Below, piece by piece: positions 7,406 through 14,789 of a DNA stretch of 17,193 nucleotides. The DNA is from GWF2-38-69 sp037127655 (GTDB lineage: Bacteria > Verrucomicrobiota > Lentisphaeria > Victivallales > GWF2-38-69), in assembly GCA_037127655.1 (NCBI GenBank), contig JBAXXY010000048.1, positions 1 to 17,193 on the forward strand, in the 5' to 3' direction. How positions within the stretch are numbered: the first letter of the stretch is position 1; each line of letters begins with the position of its first letter. The notes beneath the pieces were generated by a model. It was not told where the DNA came from. It saw only the letters and a program-made list of their open reading frames with translations, and made no database searches. The translations under genes and the position numbers were made by a program.

Positions 7406-7630
7406 CTACTCTGTAACTCTGGAAACTAATATTTCAGGATCTATTTGTTCTCTAAGGTCGCGTTCAATACCATCCTTCAAAGTAACCATCGCGTGAGGGC
7501 AACATCCACAGGCGCCGACGAGCTTTAGCTTTACATCTTTGTCATTAATGGAGACTACTTCTAAATCTCCGCCGTCATTTTGGAGAAATCCTCTGATTTC
7601 TTCGAGTCTTGCTCTAATCTTGCTTTCCAT
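7406..7630 (-). CDS. NifU-like C-terminal-domain Fe-S scaffold protein
   Basis: This small stand-alone NifU C-terminal domain (Nfu type, 74 residues) is expected to carry a [4Fe-4S] cluster bridged between subunits and deliver it to target enzymes. The diagnostic GACGCCPHA at 39-47 gives the CxxC pair Cys41/Cys44, with an extra Cys43 between them. NDGGDLEVV (18-26) also fits the family. The ATG at 7630 follows AAGGAT by about 7 nt. The gene begins 24 bp after dapL and precedes HPr, so it may be cotranscribed with dapL. No iscS, iscU or suf genes are in the window. Confidence 0.93.
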   Translation of the reverse strand: MESKIRARLEEIRGFLQNDGGDLEVVSINDKDVKLKLVGACGCCPHAMVTLKDGIERDLREQIDPEILVSRVTE

Positions 7631-7654
7631 GAGTAAATCCTTTGTTTTTTATGG

Positions 7655-8893
7655 TTAGAATATAAATTCAGATGTTTTCAAACGGTTCTCAACTTCCGCT
7701 AAAACTCTTTCTTCGTCCTCAATTCCATTTCTTGCCACGAATGTAGCACTGAATCTAGCATAGTTGCCGACATCATCCCAGGGAACTGAACTAATAAGTT
7801 TGTCTTTTATAAGCCATTGCGTGAAATCTTCAGCACTTTCAAACTTGGGACCGTTCTTGACAGCCTTTGGTATTTGAAAATAGAGATAAAAACCGCCTTT
7901 AGGCATTTTTGCCGGAAATCCCAGCTTCTGAAGAGTTCCTACCAGTTTTGTGAGCCTTCTTTCGTATTTCTCATTTATATAAGGAGTTATATGCGTCCAA
8001 TTTTCCAAACCCTTTATAGATGCTTTCTGAATGGCGGCAAACTGTCCGCTGTCCGCATTATCTTTCACATAAGCAAAAGCTTTAACTGCCAAAGCATTGC
8101 CGCAAACCCAGCTCAGACGCCATCCAGTCATATTAAACCCTTTAGACATGCTGTGAAGTTCTATCGCACAATCATTTCCGCCCGGCATAGATAGAATGCT
8201 AAGAGGTTTTCCTTTGAATGTAAGCGGAGCGTAAGCAGCATCGGATACGATCAAAATATTATTTTCTTTTGCCAACTTTATCGCTTTCGCGTAGAACTCT
8301 TCAGTAGCAGTTCCACCCGTTGGATTGTTCGGATAGTTCAAGTAAAGAAGTTTTGCTTTCTTCTTCTGATCCTGTGTAAGTATGTCCAAATCAGGTAAAA
8401 AACCATTCTTCTCATATAAAGGAAGATTAACAACTTCACCGCCTAAATATTTTGTCCAGGTTCCCAAAACTGGATAACCTGGCACTGTCATTATTGTTAT
8501 ATCTCCCTGATTAATAAAAGCTGAAGGAAGAAGAGAGAGAGCAGACTTGCTGCCAATTGCGTGGATAACTTCTGAATCCGCATTTACTTCTACTGCAAAA
8601 GCTTCTTTCATGTATTTAGCAACGGCTACTTTGAACTCATCAATTCCATTGTCTGTATATTGTCTGTTCTCCCACTTTGCCGCTTCAAGAGCCAAAGCTT
8701 TTACGACATCAGCATGAGCCATTTCATCGGGCTCGCCAACGCCCATATCTATTATTTCAGCGCCAGGATTAGCCTGAAGAGCCGCTCTTTTGGCTCTTTT
8801 TATTTTTTCAAACTTATAAATCTTGTCATCTTTTCCAAATTTGTCAGAACCAATTCTTTCTGCAAAAATATTTTGTATGTAGCTATCTGCCAT
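7655..8893 (-). CDS. dapL: LL-diaminopimelate aminotransferase (DapL)
   Basis: DapL converts tetrahydrodipicolinate directly to LL-2,6-diaminopimelate using glutamate, bypassing DapD/DapC/DapE in lysine and peptidoglycan precursor synthesis. The 412-residue fold-type I PLP enzyme shows DMGVGEPDE (49-57), GSKSALSLLP (114-123), NYPNNPTG (186-193), SDAAYAP (217-223) and the PLP-lysine motif SMSKGFNMTGWRL with Lys251. A C-terminal ARFSATFV region holds the substrate-carboxylate arginine. The start is well supported by GAGGAG (8898-8903 complement) 5 nt from the ATG. The function call relies on family resemblance, and a close aspartate/other aminotransferase is possible. It begins a run of minus-strand genes ending in ftsY. 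Confidence 0.88.
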   Translation of the reverse strand: MADSYIQNIFAERIGSDKFGKDDKIYKFEKIKRAKRAALQANPGAEIIDMGVGEPDEMAHADVVKALALEAAKWENRQYTDNGIDEFKVAVAKYMKEAFAVEVNADSEVIHAIGSKSALSLLPSAFINQGDITIMTVPGYPVLGTWTKYLGGEVVNLPLYEKNGFLPDLDILTQDQKKKAKLLYLNYPNNPTGGTATEEFYAKAIKLAKENNILIVSDAAYAPLTFKGKPLSILSMPGGNDCAIELHSMSKGFNMTGWRLSWVCGNALAVKAFAYVKDNADSGQFAAIQKASIKGLENWTHITPYINEKYERRLTKLVGTLQKLGFPAKMPKGGFYLYFQIPKAVKNGPKFESAEDFTQWLIKDKLISSVPWDDVGNYARFSATFVARNGIEDEERVLAEVENRLKTSEFIF

Positions 8894-9071
8894 AAAACTC
8901 CTCTATTGTTTGCTGATTTAAGAAATTGTAATCTAATATAATGATGGGGAATTTAATATTTAAAAATTATATTATTATTATAATTTCATGATTTTAGTCT
9001 CATTTATTCTTAATTCGTAAAAATAGATATGTTAAGTTTATGTTAAAATAATACAAAAATAGAGTTTTATA

Positions 9072-9100
9072 TTTTGCTTTTTATTTTCTTGTGTTATTCT
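9072..9100 (+). promoter_or_regulatory. Promoter-like boxes for the small RNA
   Basis: TATTCT (9095-9100) preceded by TG at 9092-9093 forms an extended -10. A -35-like TTTTGC (9072-9077) lies at 17-bp spacing, or TTGCTT (9074-9079) at 15 bp. Transcription would start near 9107. The -35 is weak. Confidence 0.4.
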
Positions 9101-9106
9101 AATAGC

Positions 9107-9298
9107 ACTTTCCGAAACAATTCGGATTTGCTGATTGATAAAAAGAACTAAGACCTGACTGAAAAGTTTAGGTTTTTTATATTTTCGGTTTTCCTGTAAC
9201 CTTATTCAAATCTCCCTATCCCCACCACATATGTCCCATTACGGGAAAACCGATTTACTTTACTAAAGCTTCCGATTAACTTCGGAAGCTTTTTTTTT
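9107..9298 (+). ncRNA. Candidate small regulatory RNA with C/U-rich loop
   Basis: This would be a transcript of about 190 nt. In order: a 6-bp hairpin TCCGAA/TTCGGA (9111-9126, loop ACAA); a hairpin with a GAAA loop followed by six T (9150-9178); a nearly perfect 15-bp stem (9185-9199 with 9239-9253, one G-U pair); and a strong terminator hairpin (9265-9292). The 39-nt loop of the long stem (9200-9238) is very rich in C, U and A with a single G. It carries three UCCC or CCCC motifs that could pair with Shine-Dalgarno sequences such as GGAGA. Identity with a known RNA (6S, SRP, tmRNA) is not supported by any motif I know. Function is inferred; neither transcription nor conservation could be checked. 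Confidence 0.5.
9265..9298 (+). terminator. Strong intrinsic terminator of the small RNA
   Basis: An 11-bp stem (AAAGCTTCCGA at 9265-9275 with TCGGAAGCTTT at 9282-9292), a 6-nt loop, then T up to 9298. The T run on the + strand only, and the weak U tract on the minus strand, show it acts on a + strand transcript. Confidence 0.85.
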
Positions 9299-9310
9299 GC
9301 CAATTTTAAC

Positions 9311-10648
9311 TTAGTTTTTAATCAATCTAGCTACAAACATTGAGTCGCAATCGGCATCCCAAGGATAGATTTGAAGAAACCCTTCAGTCTGAATTCCATT
9401 CAATGGGTTAAGAAAAGGATCGAGTTTAAAATCCAGATTATCGGCAAGAAAAGCTTTAACAACGCCAAAATTCTCCTCTTCGAAGAAAGAACAAGTAGCA
9501 TAAACCAAAACCCCACCGCTTTTTACTGCCGAAGCAACATTTCTGATAATGTTCCCCTGAATTTTGGACAATTCTTCTATTTCTGAAAATTCAGTGTGCC
9601 ACTTTGCGTCAGGGTTCCTTCTCCAGGTACCGGAACAACTGCACGGGGAATCAACCAAGACGCCGTCAAATGATTGAGTTTTCTTCTTCCTTAATGAATC
9701 TCCGTCCCAGACTCTGCATTCAATGTTCGACTTTTCGTCGCGGCGAGCCCTCTTCTTCAAATCATCAAGCTTATACTCTCTTATATCAGAAGCGACTATT
9801 TTTCCTTTGTTATCCATTATAGAAGAGAGCTGAAGTGTTTTTCCACCGGCTCCTGCGCAACAATCCCACCATCTCTGACCAGGTTTTGGAGAAGCGACCA
9901 AGCCAATGACCTGAGAACCAATATCCTGGATTTCAAAAAAACCTTTGGTGAAAGATTCTAAATTATAAATGCTCTGACTTGCGTTTATTATGCAGATAGC
10001 ATTTTTTACGGTATCATGGAAGCGATATTTTATATTATTTTCGGCAAATTCTTTTAAGAGGAATGTAGTATCCTTAACCTGAACTCTAAGCCATATTGGC
10101 GGACGGATCTGGCAATATTCTATAAATTTATCTTTTGGGGCATCTGCCGGGAATTTATCGTAAGCCCATTCAGGGATAAGCGCGCTATTGTGAATTTCCT
10201 TATGAACGCCGAAGAATCTTAGAATTCCCCTGAATAAAGAGGCTTTGTCTTTTAAACTTTTTGCATTTTCAAAGTCTCTCAGGAAAGAAGGACTAACTTC
10301 CAATTCTTCCATCCAATATAAAATAATTTCCCTCTCTTTAATATTATCGAGCAATGCAGATGAAAGAATAAGTTGGATTAGAATTTTGTCGTGAACCGCA
10401 GAAAAATCTAACTTTAATCCAGGCATATTTTCTTTAAGCAAATATCTTGTCCATCCTAACCATCTGAAAAAGCTAAAAACTACTTCATAAAGAAATTTCC
10501 TATCTTTGGATCCAAATTTTTTATTCATCTTAAAATATGAAGCTACAATTCGGTCGGCGGGTTTATTTTCTATTAGAACCTGACAGGCAATACTTCTGAC
10601 CATGTCTAGGCAAGAATAAGATTTGGACTTAAAAAAATTAGGATTCAT
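9311..10648 (-). CDS. RsmB/NOP-type rRNA m5C methyltransferase
   Basis: The enzyme methylates a cytosine C5 in rRNA; RsmB of E. coli targets 16S C967, but the target here is not provable. With the ATG at 10648 it has 445 residues. An N-terminal NusB-like RNA-binding region (about 10-150) is followed by a SAM fold. Motif I is DCCAGAGGKT (262-271), motif IV DSPCSCSGT (333-341, with Cys336 in the PC pair) and motif VI YATCSFFEEEN (383-393, catalytic Cys386). The TTG at 10666 would add six residues, but the Shine-Dalgarno GGAG (10661-10664) lies upstream of the ATG and overlaps that TTG, so the ATG is preferred. The gene is divergent from rarA. Confidence 0.9.
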   Translation of the reverse strand: MNPNFFKSKSYSCLDMVRSIACQVLIENKPADRIVASYFKMNKKFGSKDRKFLYEVVFSFFRWLGWTRYLLKENMPGLKLDFSAVHDKILIQLILSSALLDNIKEREIILYWMEELEVSPSFLRDFENAKSLKDKASLFRGILRFFGVHKEIHNSALIPEWAYDKFPADAPKDKFIEYCQIRPPIWLRVQVKDTTFLLKEFAENNIKYRFHDTVKNAICIINASQSIYNLESFTKGFFEIQDIGSQVIGLVASPKPGQRWWDCCAGAGGKTLQLSSIMDNKGKIVASDIREYKLDDLKKRARRDEKSNIECRVWDGDSLRKKKTQSFDGVLVDSPCSCSGTWRRNPDAKWHTEFSEIEELSKIQGNIIRNVASAVKSGGVLVYATCSFFEEENFGVVKAFLADNLDFKLDPFLNPLNGIQTEGFLQIYPWDADCDSMFVARLIKN

Positions 10649-10687
10649 AGCTGATACTTTCTCCAAAGTGTTAGTTTAGACTCAAGG

Positions 10688-10715
10688 ATAGTACCATTGA
10701 ATTCAAACATCAAAA
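10688..10715 (-). promoter_or_regulatory. Probable promoter for the RsmB-type gene
   Basis: On the minus strand, TTTTGA (10715-10710) and TACTAT (10693-10688) are 16 bp apart, and TG precedes the -10 by one base, giving an extended -10. Transcription would start near 10681, leaving a short leader to the GGAG site at 10664-10661. Confidence 0.4.
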
Positions 10716-10904
10716 GTTAAGCAAAATAAAGCGCAAAAAAGGCTACGATCAGCTTTAAAACAAGTCTTATGCTAATATAATAATGAAGCAGGAACTAATT
10801 TTTGTTCCTTTAATATAATTTTATATATAAACCGGATTGATCGAGCCTGCTTTGAGAAATGCAGTTTTAGATATGGAATTTGTTTGTACAACAATTCAAG
10901 ACTC

Positions 10905-10925
10905 ATAGGATCGAACCTATTTTTT
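10905..10925 (+). terminator. Weak terminator-like hairpin upstream of rarA
   Basis: The stem is ATAGG/CCTAT (10905-10909 with 10916-10920), with loop ATCGAA and a run of T to 10925. Only five pairs, so it is weak. It could end a short leader RNA or attenuate rarA, which starts about 90 bp downstream. Confidence 0.35.
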
Positions 10926-11012
10926 GACTTATTGAACTAAAACTTTTGTCATTTTTGGAATAACTCTTCGCAGAAAACTCCGTCCGATCCGAAAGAATTT
11001 GGGGATACGGTT

Positions 11013-12356
11013 TTGGATTCACTTTTTCTAGATATTGACAGCGCTGAAGGAGAAATTTCTTCAATACGAGAAATGCCTCGCCATGCTCCACTTGCCGCTA
11101 GGTTGAGACCTGAGAGCTTGAATGAATTCTTCGGGCAGGAACACCTTATTTCCCATGGAAAACTTTTAAGAAAAGCTATAGAAAGCGACACTTTTTCCTC
11201 TATTATTCTCTACGGTCCTCCTGGAGTCGGAAAAACAAGCCTAGCTGAGATTATAGCTAAAACTACAGACTCAGCTTTCGTAAGACTATCCGGCGTAAGT
11301 TCAAAAAAAAGCGACCTCAGATCTGAAATTGCATCTGCAATCACAAGAAAAGATTTAGTCAATAAAAAAACAATCGTTTTTATTGATGAATTACATCGTT
11401 TCAATCGAGCTCAACAGGATTCATTGTTGCCAGACATAGAAAACGGAAATATAAGATTCATCGGCGCAACGACACAAAATCCTTATTTCTTTATTGTCTC
11501 TCCGCTATTGTCGAGGTCTTTGGTTTTTCAACTTAAACCCCTGCCAAAACAAGAAATCAAAAAGCTTATCGAAAGAGCAATATCAACTTCAGATGCCTTC
11601 AATTCTAACGCTGTTAAGATTGAACAGGATGCTATGAGTTTCCTTTGTGAAATCTGCGAAGGCGATGCCAGAAGAGCGCTAAATACGCTTGAACTTGCCG
11701 TAGCCGTTTCTCCCAAAGTAAACTCATTGGCGACAGTTACCCTTCAAATCGTCCAAGAAGCAGTTCAGAAAAAGTCTGTGAATTATGGGAAAGACGAACA
11801 TTACGACACAATAAGCGCTTTTATAAAGAGTATGAGAGGAAGCGATCCTGATGCCGCGATTTACTGGTTGGCAAAAATGCTTAATGCCGGCGAGGACATC
11901 ATGTTCATCGCAAGGAGAATAACTATTTTCGCATCTGAAGACATCGGCAATGCCGACCCAAGAGCCATACAAGTGGCAACTTCAATAATGCAGGCAGTAG
12001 AAATGATAGGGATGCCTGAGGCTAGGATCCTTCTGGCCCAAGCTGTTACATATTGCGCTACAGCGCCTAAGAGCAATGCGTCATATCTGGCAATAGACCA
12101 GGCGATTGAGGATGTAGAAAATAATAGGACGGAAGTAGTTCCTATTTATTTGCGGTCAAAATATTGTCCAAGCACCGGGGAAGCGAAAGGGGAAAATTAT
12201 ATGTATCCCCACGACCATGAGAACAAGATTGTCGAACAGTCCTATATCGGGGTGAAAAAGAATTTTTACAAGCCTAATGACATAGGTTTTGAATCAAAAA
12301 TCAAAGAAAGAATAAACTATTGGAACAGCTTGAAGGAATTCAAAAAAACTTCATAA
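11013..12356 (+). CDS. rarA: Replication-associated recombination protein A (RarA/MgsA) AAA+ ATPase
   Basis: RarA acts at stalled replication forks and resembles clamp-loader ATPases. The 447-residue protein has PLAARLRP (26-33), Walker A GPPGVGKT (68-75), Walker B IVFIDELHRF (121-130), sensor 1 GATTQNPYF (151-159) and an SRS arginine-finger region (167-169). A C-terminal tetramerisation domain includes SDAFNSNAVKIEQDA and the family motifs ending near YMYPHDH. The start is a TTG at 11013, chosen because it gives the usual short N-terminus; GGGGA lies about 7 nt upstream. An ATG at 11073 (residue 21) is a later alternative. It is followed by rny after 72 bp and is divergent from the RsmB-type gene. 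Confidence 0.93.
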   Translation: MDSLFLDIDSAEGEISSIREMPRHAPLAARLRPESLNEFFGQEHLISHGKLLRKAIESDTFSSIILYGPPGVGKTSLAEIIAKTTDSAFVRLSGVSSKKSDLRSEIASAITRKDLVNKKTIVFIDELHRFNRAQQDSLLPDIENGNIRFIGATTQNPYFFIVSPLLSRSLVFQLKPLPKQEIKKLIERAISTSDAFNSNAVKIEQDAMSFLCEICEGDARRALNTLELAVAVSPKVNSLATVTLQIVQEAVQKKSVNYGKDEHYDTISAFIKSMRGSDPDAAIYWLAKMLNAGEDIMFIARRITIFASEDIGNADPRAIQVATSIMQAVEMIGMPEARILLAQAVTYCATAPKSNASYLAIDQAIEDVENNRTEVVPIYLRSKYCPSTGEAKGENYMYPHDHENKIVEQSYIGVKKNFYKPNDIGFESKIKERINYWNSLKEFKKTS

Positions 12357-12414
12357 GTTCCTACTATTTTATAAAAAAGTATCTATATAAAATTTAATTA
12401 AACAAAACAAACAA

Positions 12415-12420
12415 AAGGAG
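12415..12420 (+). promoter_or_regulatory. Strong ribosome binding site of rny
   Basis: AAGGAG lies 8 nt before the ATG at 12429 and fixes the start. The core GGAGA that follows is complementary to UCUCC in the C-rich loop of the candidate small RNA at 9107-9298 (five pairs only). Confidence 0.75.
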
Positions 12421-12428
12421 AAAGAAAA

Positions 12429-13973
12429 ATGTACACAATAATAGCATTTATTCTTCTCGGCATTTTACTGGGTTTTTCCCTATTTTGGGTCATTTCTATT
12501 CTGAGAAAAAACAACTCTGCTTACTACTCATCAAGAGTAAAAAGTGAAGCATTAAAAGAGAGTGAACACATCATAAGAGATGCAAAAGTTTCTGCTAAAA
12601 GTGAAGTGGTAAAGCTCAAAGAATCATTTGAAGATGAAATCAGGAATAGGAGAAAAGAGCAATCCAAGATTGAACAGAGGTTAGATGCAAGAGAAGAAAG
12701 CCTGGATAAAAAACTAGACGCTCTTGAAGGAAGATACGATTCAATCGACAAAAAAGAAAAAGACCTCATAAAGAATAAAGAAAGACTCGAAGAGAGAGAA
12801 CTTGAACTTCAACAGAAAATTAATAAACAAATTGAAGAGCTTCAGAGAATTTCTGAACTAAGCAAAGAATCAGCAAAGAAAATTCTATTCGAAAAGCTTG
12901 AGAACGAACTCAAACAAGAATCAGGACAAATGATAAAGGATATTCAGGATAGAACTAAGGAAACTGCCGATACCGAATCTCAAAGAATCATTATTTCTGC
13001 TATCCAAAGATACGCTTCAGAATGTACTTACGAAAGAACTACTTCAACTATACCAATCTCCAATGATGAGATGAAGGGCAGGATCATCGGAAGAGACGGC
13101 AGAAACATCAGAGCGCTTGAAGCGGCTACAGGAGTTAACATCCTTATTGACGACACACCTGAAGCCGTCGTTATATCCTGTTTTGACCCAATAAGAAAAG
13201 AGATAGGGAGACAAGTACTCGAAAAGCTCATTTCTGACGGTCGAATCCATCCGACAAGAGTAGAAGAAATCACTAAAAAGATCAGAAAAGATGTCGAAAA
13301 AGAAATAATGGACGCAGGTGGACAAGCAACACTGGAAATCGGAATACAAGGTATTTCTCCTCAGATAATTAAACTCATAGGCAGACTAAAATACAGATTT
13401 AGCTTTTCTCAAAATGTTCTTAAACATTCACTTGAGACAGCCTACTTTATGGGAATGATTGCCGCCGAGCTAGGCTTAGACCAGCAGAAAGCAAGGAGAA
13501 TCGGGCTGCTTCATGACATAGGAAAGGCTGTTGACCATGAAATCGAAGGAACTCATGCCTCAATAGGCGCTGATATACTAAGAAAAAATAACGAAGATCC
13601 GATAGTTATAAATGCCGTAGCTTCGCATCACAATGAAATCGAACCAACAAGTGTGTATGCAGTTTTAGTCAATGCCTGTGACGCCTTGAGCGCATCAAGA
13701 CCTGGAGCAAGAAGTGAAACTACAGAGCTATATCTCAAACGCCTCGAACAGCTCGAAGGCGTAGCAAACAGTTTCGAAGGCGTTGAATCTTCTTACGCTC
13801 TGCAGGCAGGCAGAGAAATAAGAGTCGTCGTTGAACCTCATAAGATTTCAGATGAAAGAGCCCAGTGCCTTGCAAGAGATATATGCCTGAGAGTAGAAAA
13901 AGAGGTTACATACCCTGGGAAAATACAGGTAACTGTTATTAGAGAAACTAGATCTGTTGACTACGCCAAGTAG
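12429..13973 (+). CDS. rny: Ribonuclease Y
   Basis: RNase Y is a membrane-anchored endonuclease that starts mRNA decay in many bacteria lacking RNase E. The 514 residues match the family size. An N-terminal transmembrane helix (about 4-24) precedes a long charged coiled coil (about 38-200). A KH RNA-binding domain has GRIIGRDGRNI (217-227, with GxxG at 221-224). The HD domain holds LLHDIGK (360-366) and the metal/catalytic His and Asp residues, with NACDALSASRPG (415-426). The start is supported by AAGGAG 8 nt upstream. The gene is followed at 16 bp by a YmdB-type phosphodiesterase, the arrangement known in Bacillus subtilis (ymdA-ymdB). Confidence 0.97.
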   Translation: MYTIIAFILLGILLGFSLFWVISILRKNNSAYYSSRVKSEALKESEHIIRDAKVSAKSEVVKLKESFEDEIRNRRKEQSKIEQRLDAREESLDKKLDALEGRYDSIDKKEKDLIKNKERLEERELELQQKINKQIEELQRISELSKESAKKILFEKLENELKQESGQMIKDIQDRTKETADTESQRIIISAIQRYASECTYERTTSTIPISNDEMKGRIIGRDGRNIRALEAATGVNILIDDTPEAVVISCFDPIRKEIGRQVLEKLISDGRIHPTRVEEITKKIRKDVEKEIMDAGGQATLEIGIQGISPQIIKLIGRLKYRFSFSQNVLKHSLETAYFMGMIAAELGLDQQKARRIGLLHDIGKAVDHEIEGTHASIGADILRKNNEDPIVINAVASHHNEIEPTSVYAVLVNACDALSASRPGARSETTELYLKRLEQLEGVANSFEGVESSYALQAGREIRVVVEPHKISDERAQCLARDICLRVEKEVTYPGKIQVTVIRETRSVDYAK

Positions 13974-13989
13974 TTGAATTGAGGAAATA

Positions 13990-14778
13990 ATGAATTTACT
14001 TTTCATTGGAGATATAGTCGGTAAAGGCGCGCGAAAAGCAGTTAAAGCGCTGATGTCCGAAATCAAACATCAGTACTGCTGTTCTTTTGTCATAGCGAAC
14101 GGAGAGAATTCAGCATCAGGATCCGGTATAACTGATAAGTGTATAAAAGAGCTCTCAGAATCAGTGGATGTTATCACTTTAGGCGACCATGTCTGGGACC
14201 AGAAGAATTTCGATAATGACATAAAGGGTTTCAGCAATGTAATCAGGCCCGCAAACTTAAATCCATGCCAACCAGGAAAAGGTTTCGGGGTTTTTAAAAA
14301 TCCGGCAGGAGGCGAAATTGCCGTGATAAACTTAATGGGCAGAACTTTCATGAAAACTCCTGCTTCCTGTCCGTTTATTCAAGTAAAAAAAATCCTCGAG
14401 GAATTGCCGACTTATGTAAAGTGCATATTTGTCGATTTTCACGCCGAAACAACCAGTGAAAAAATAACAATGGGCAGATACCTTGACGGAAAAGTTACAG
14501 CTGTTCTAGGCACACACACACATGTGCAGACAGCCGATGCCTGCATACATCCAGGCGGCACTGCATACATCACCGATGTCGGGATGGTTGGCGGCCATGA
14601 GTCTATTATCGGCCGCAAAATACCCAATGTCATTTATAAATTTACCACTGATTTGCCATGTAGGCTGGAAGTCGTGGAAACAGGCAAAATAAGGCTTGAT
14701 GCGGTAGTCGTAACCTATGATATGAAAACAGGTCGCGCATCAGCCATAAAACCCATTTCTGTAATTACTGAAATTTAA
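13990..14778 (+). CDS. YmdB-type metallophosphoesterase (TIGR00282 family)
   Basis: The family holds cyclic-nucleotide phosphodiesterases such as Bacillus subtilis YmdB, which affects biofilm and motility gene expression. The 262-residue protein shows Asp8 in FIGDIVG, the Glu39/Asn40 pair in ANGEN, and the conserved stretch TLGDHVWD (63-70). FHAE carries His151, and GTHTHVQT gives His176 and His178. The position usually Asn in TLGNHTWD is Asp66 here; Asp66 is a potential metal ligand. GAGG lies upstream of the ATG at 13990. The gene follows rny by 16 bp and is probably cotranscribed with it. Substrate here is unknown. Confidence 0.9.
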   Translation: MNLLFIGDIVGKGARKAVKALMSEIKHQYCCSFVIANGENSASGSGITDKCIKELSESVDVITLGDHVWDQKNFDNDIKGFSNVIRPANLNPCQPGKGFGVFKNPAGGEIAVINLMGRTFMKTPASCPFIQVKKILEELPTYVKCIFVDFHAETTSEKITMGRYLDGKVTAVLGTHTHVQTADACIHPGGTAYITDVGMVGGHESIIGRKIPNVIYKFTTDLPCRLEVVETGKIRLDAVVVTYDMKTGRASAIKPISVITEI

Positions 14779-14789
14779 AGATTTAGATT

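Larger units (their letters stand above)
8894..9310. other. 417-bp intergenic region without a protein gene
   Basis: The stretch from 8904 to about 9070 is A/T-rich and must contain the dapL promoter, which I could not assign to clear boxes. The rest (about 9072-9298) is organised as a + strand RNA gene. Only very short ORFs exist on the + strand: a 7-codon TTG and an 11-codon ATG, without Shine-Dalgarno sites. Both flanking genes are on the minus strand, so the element is an independent transcript. Confidence 0.75.
10649..11012. other. Divergent intergenic region with a structured rarA leader
   Basis: This 364-bp gap carries a promoter in each direction. On the + strand TTTAAA (10754-10759) and a perfect TATAAT (10776-10781) are 16 bp apart, with a likely start near 10788. 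The transcript could form a 6-bp hairpin AGGAAC/GTTCCT (10790-10809), an alternative 7-bp pairing AAGCAGG/CCTGCTT (10786-10792 with 10846-10852), and a 5-bp hairpin followed by six T at 10905-10925. Only 11-codon ORFs occur, without Shine-Dalgarno sites. I see no tRNA or known riboswitch in it. Confidence 0.5.

Noticed and set aside
9107..9298. 6S RNA, SRP RNA or tmRNA at the small RNA locus
   Set aside because: The length of about 190 nt suits 6S, and the 5' and 3' ends can pair, but the large central bubble is not convincing. The SRP GGAAGGAAGCAG-type motif and any tmRNA tag frame are absent.
10649..10666. TTG start at 10666 for the RsmB-type gene
   Set aside because: The GGAG ribosome site overlaps this TTG and lies upstream of the ATG at 10648, which is therefore the better start.
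10905..10920. tRNA-like T-arm (GGTTCGATCC) on the minus strand
   Set aside because: The loop is one base short of a normal T-loop, and no acceptor, D or anticodon arm fits around it. The same bases are better explained as the ATAGG/CCTAT hairpin.
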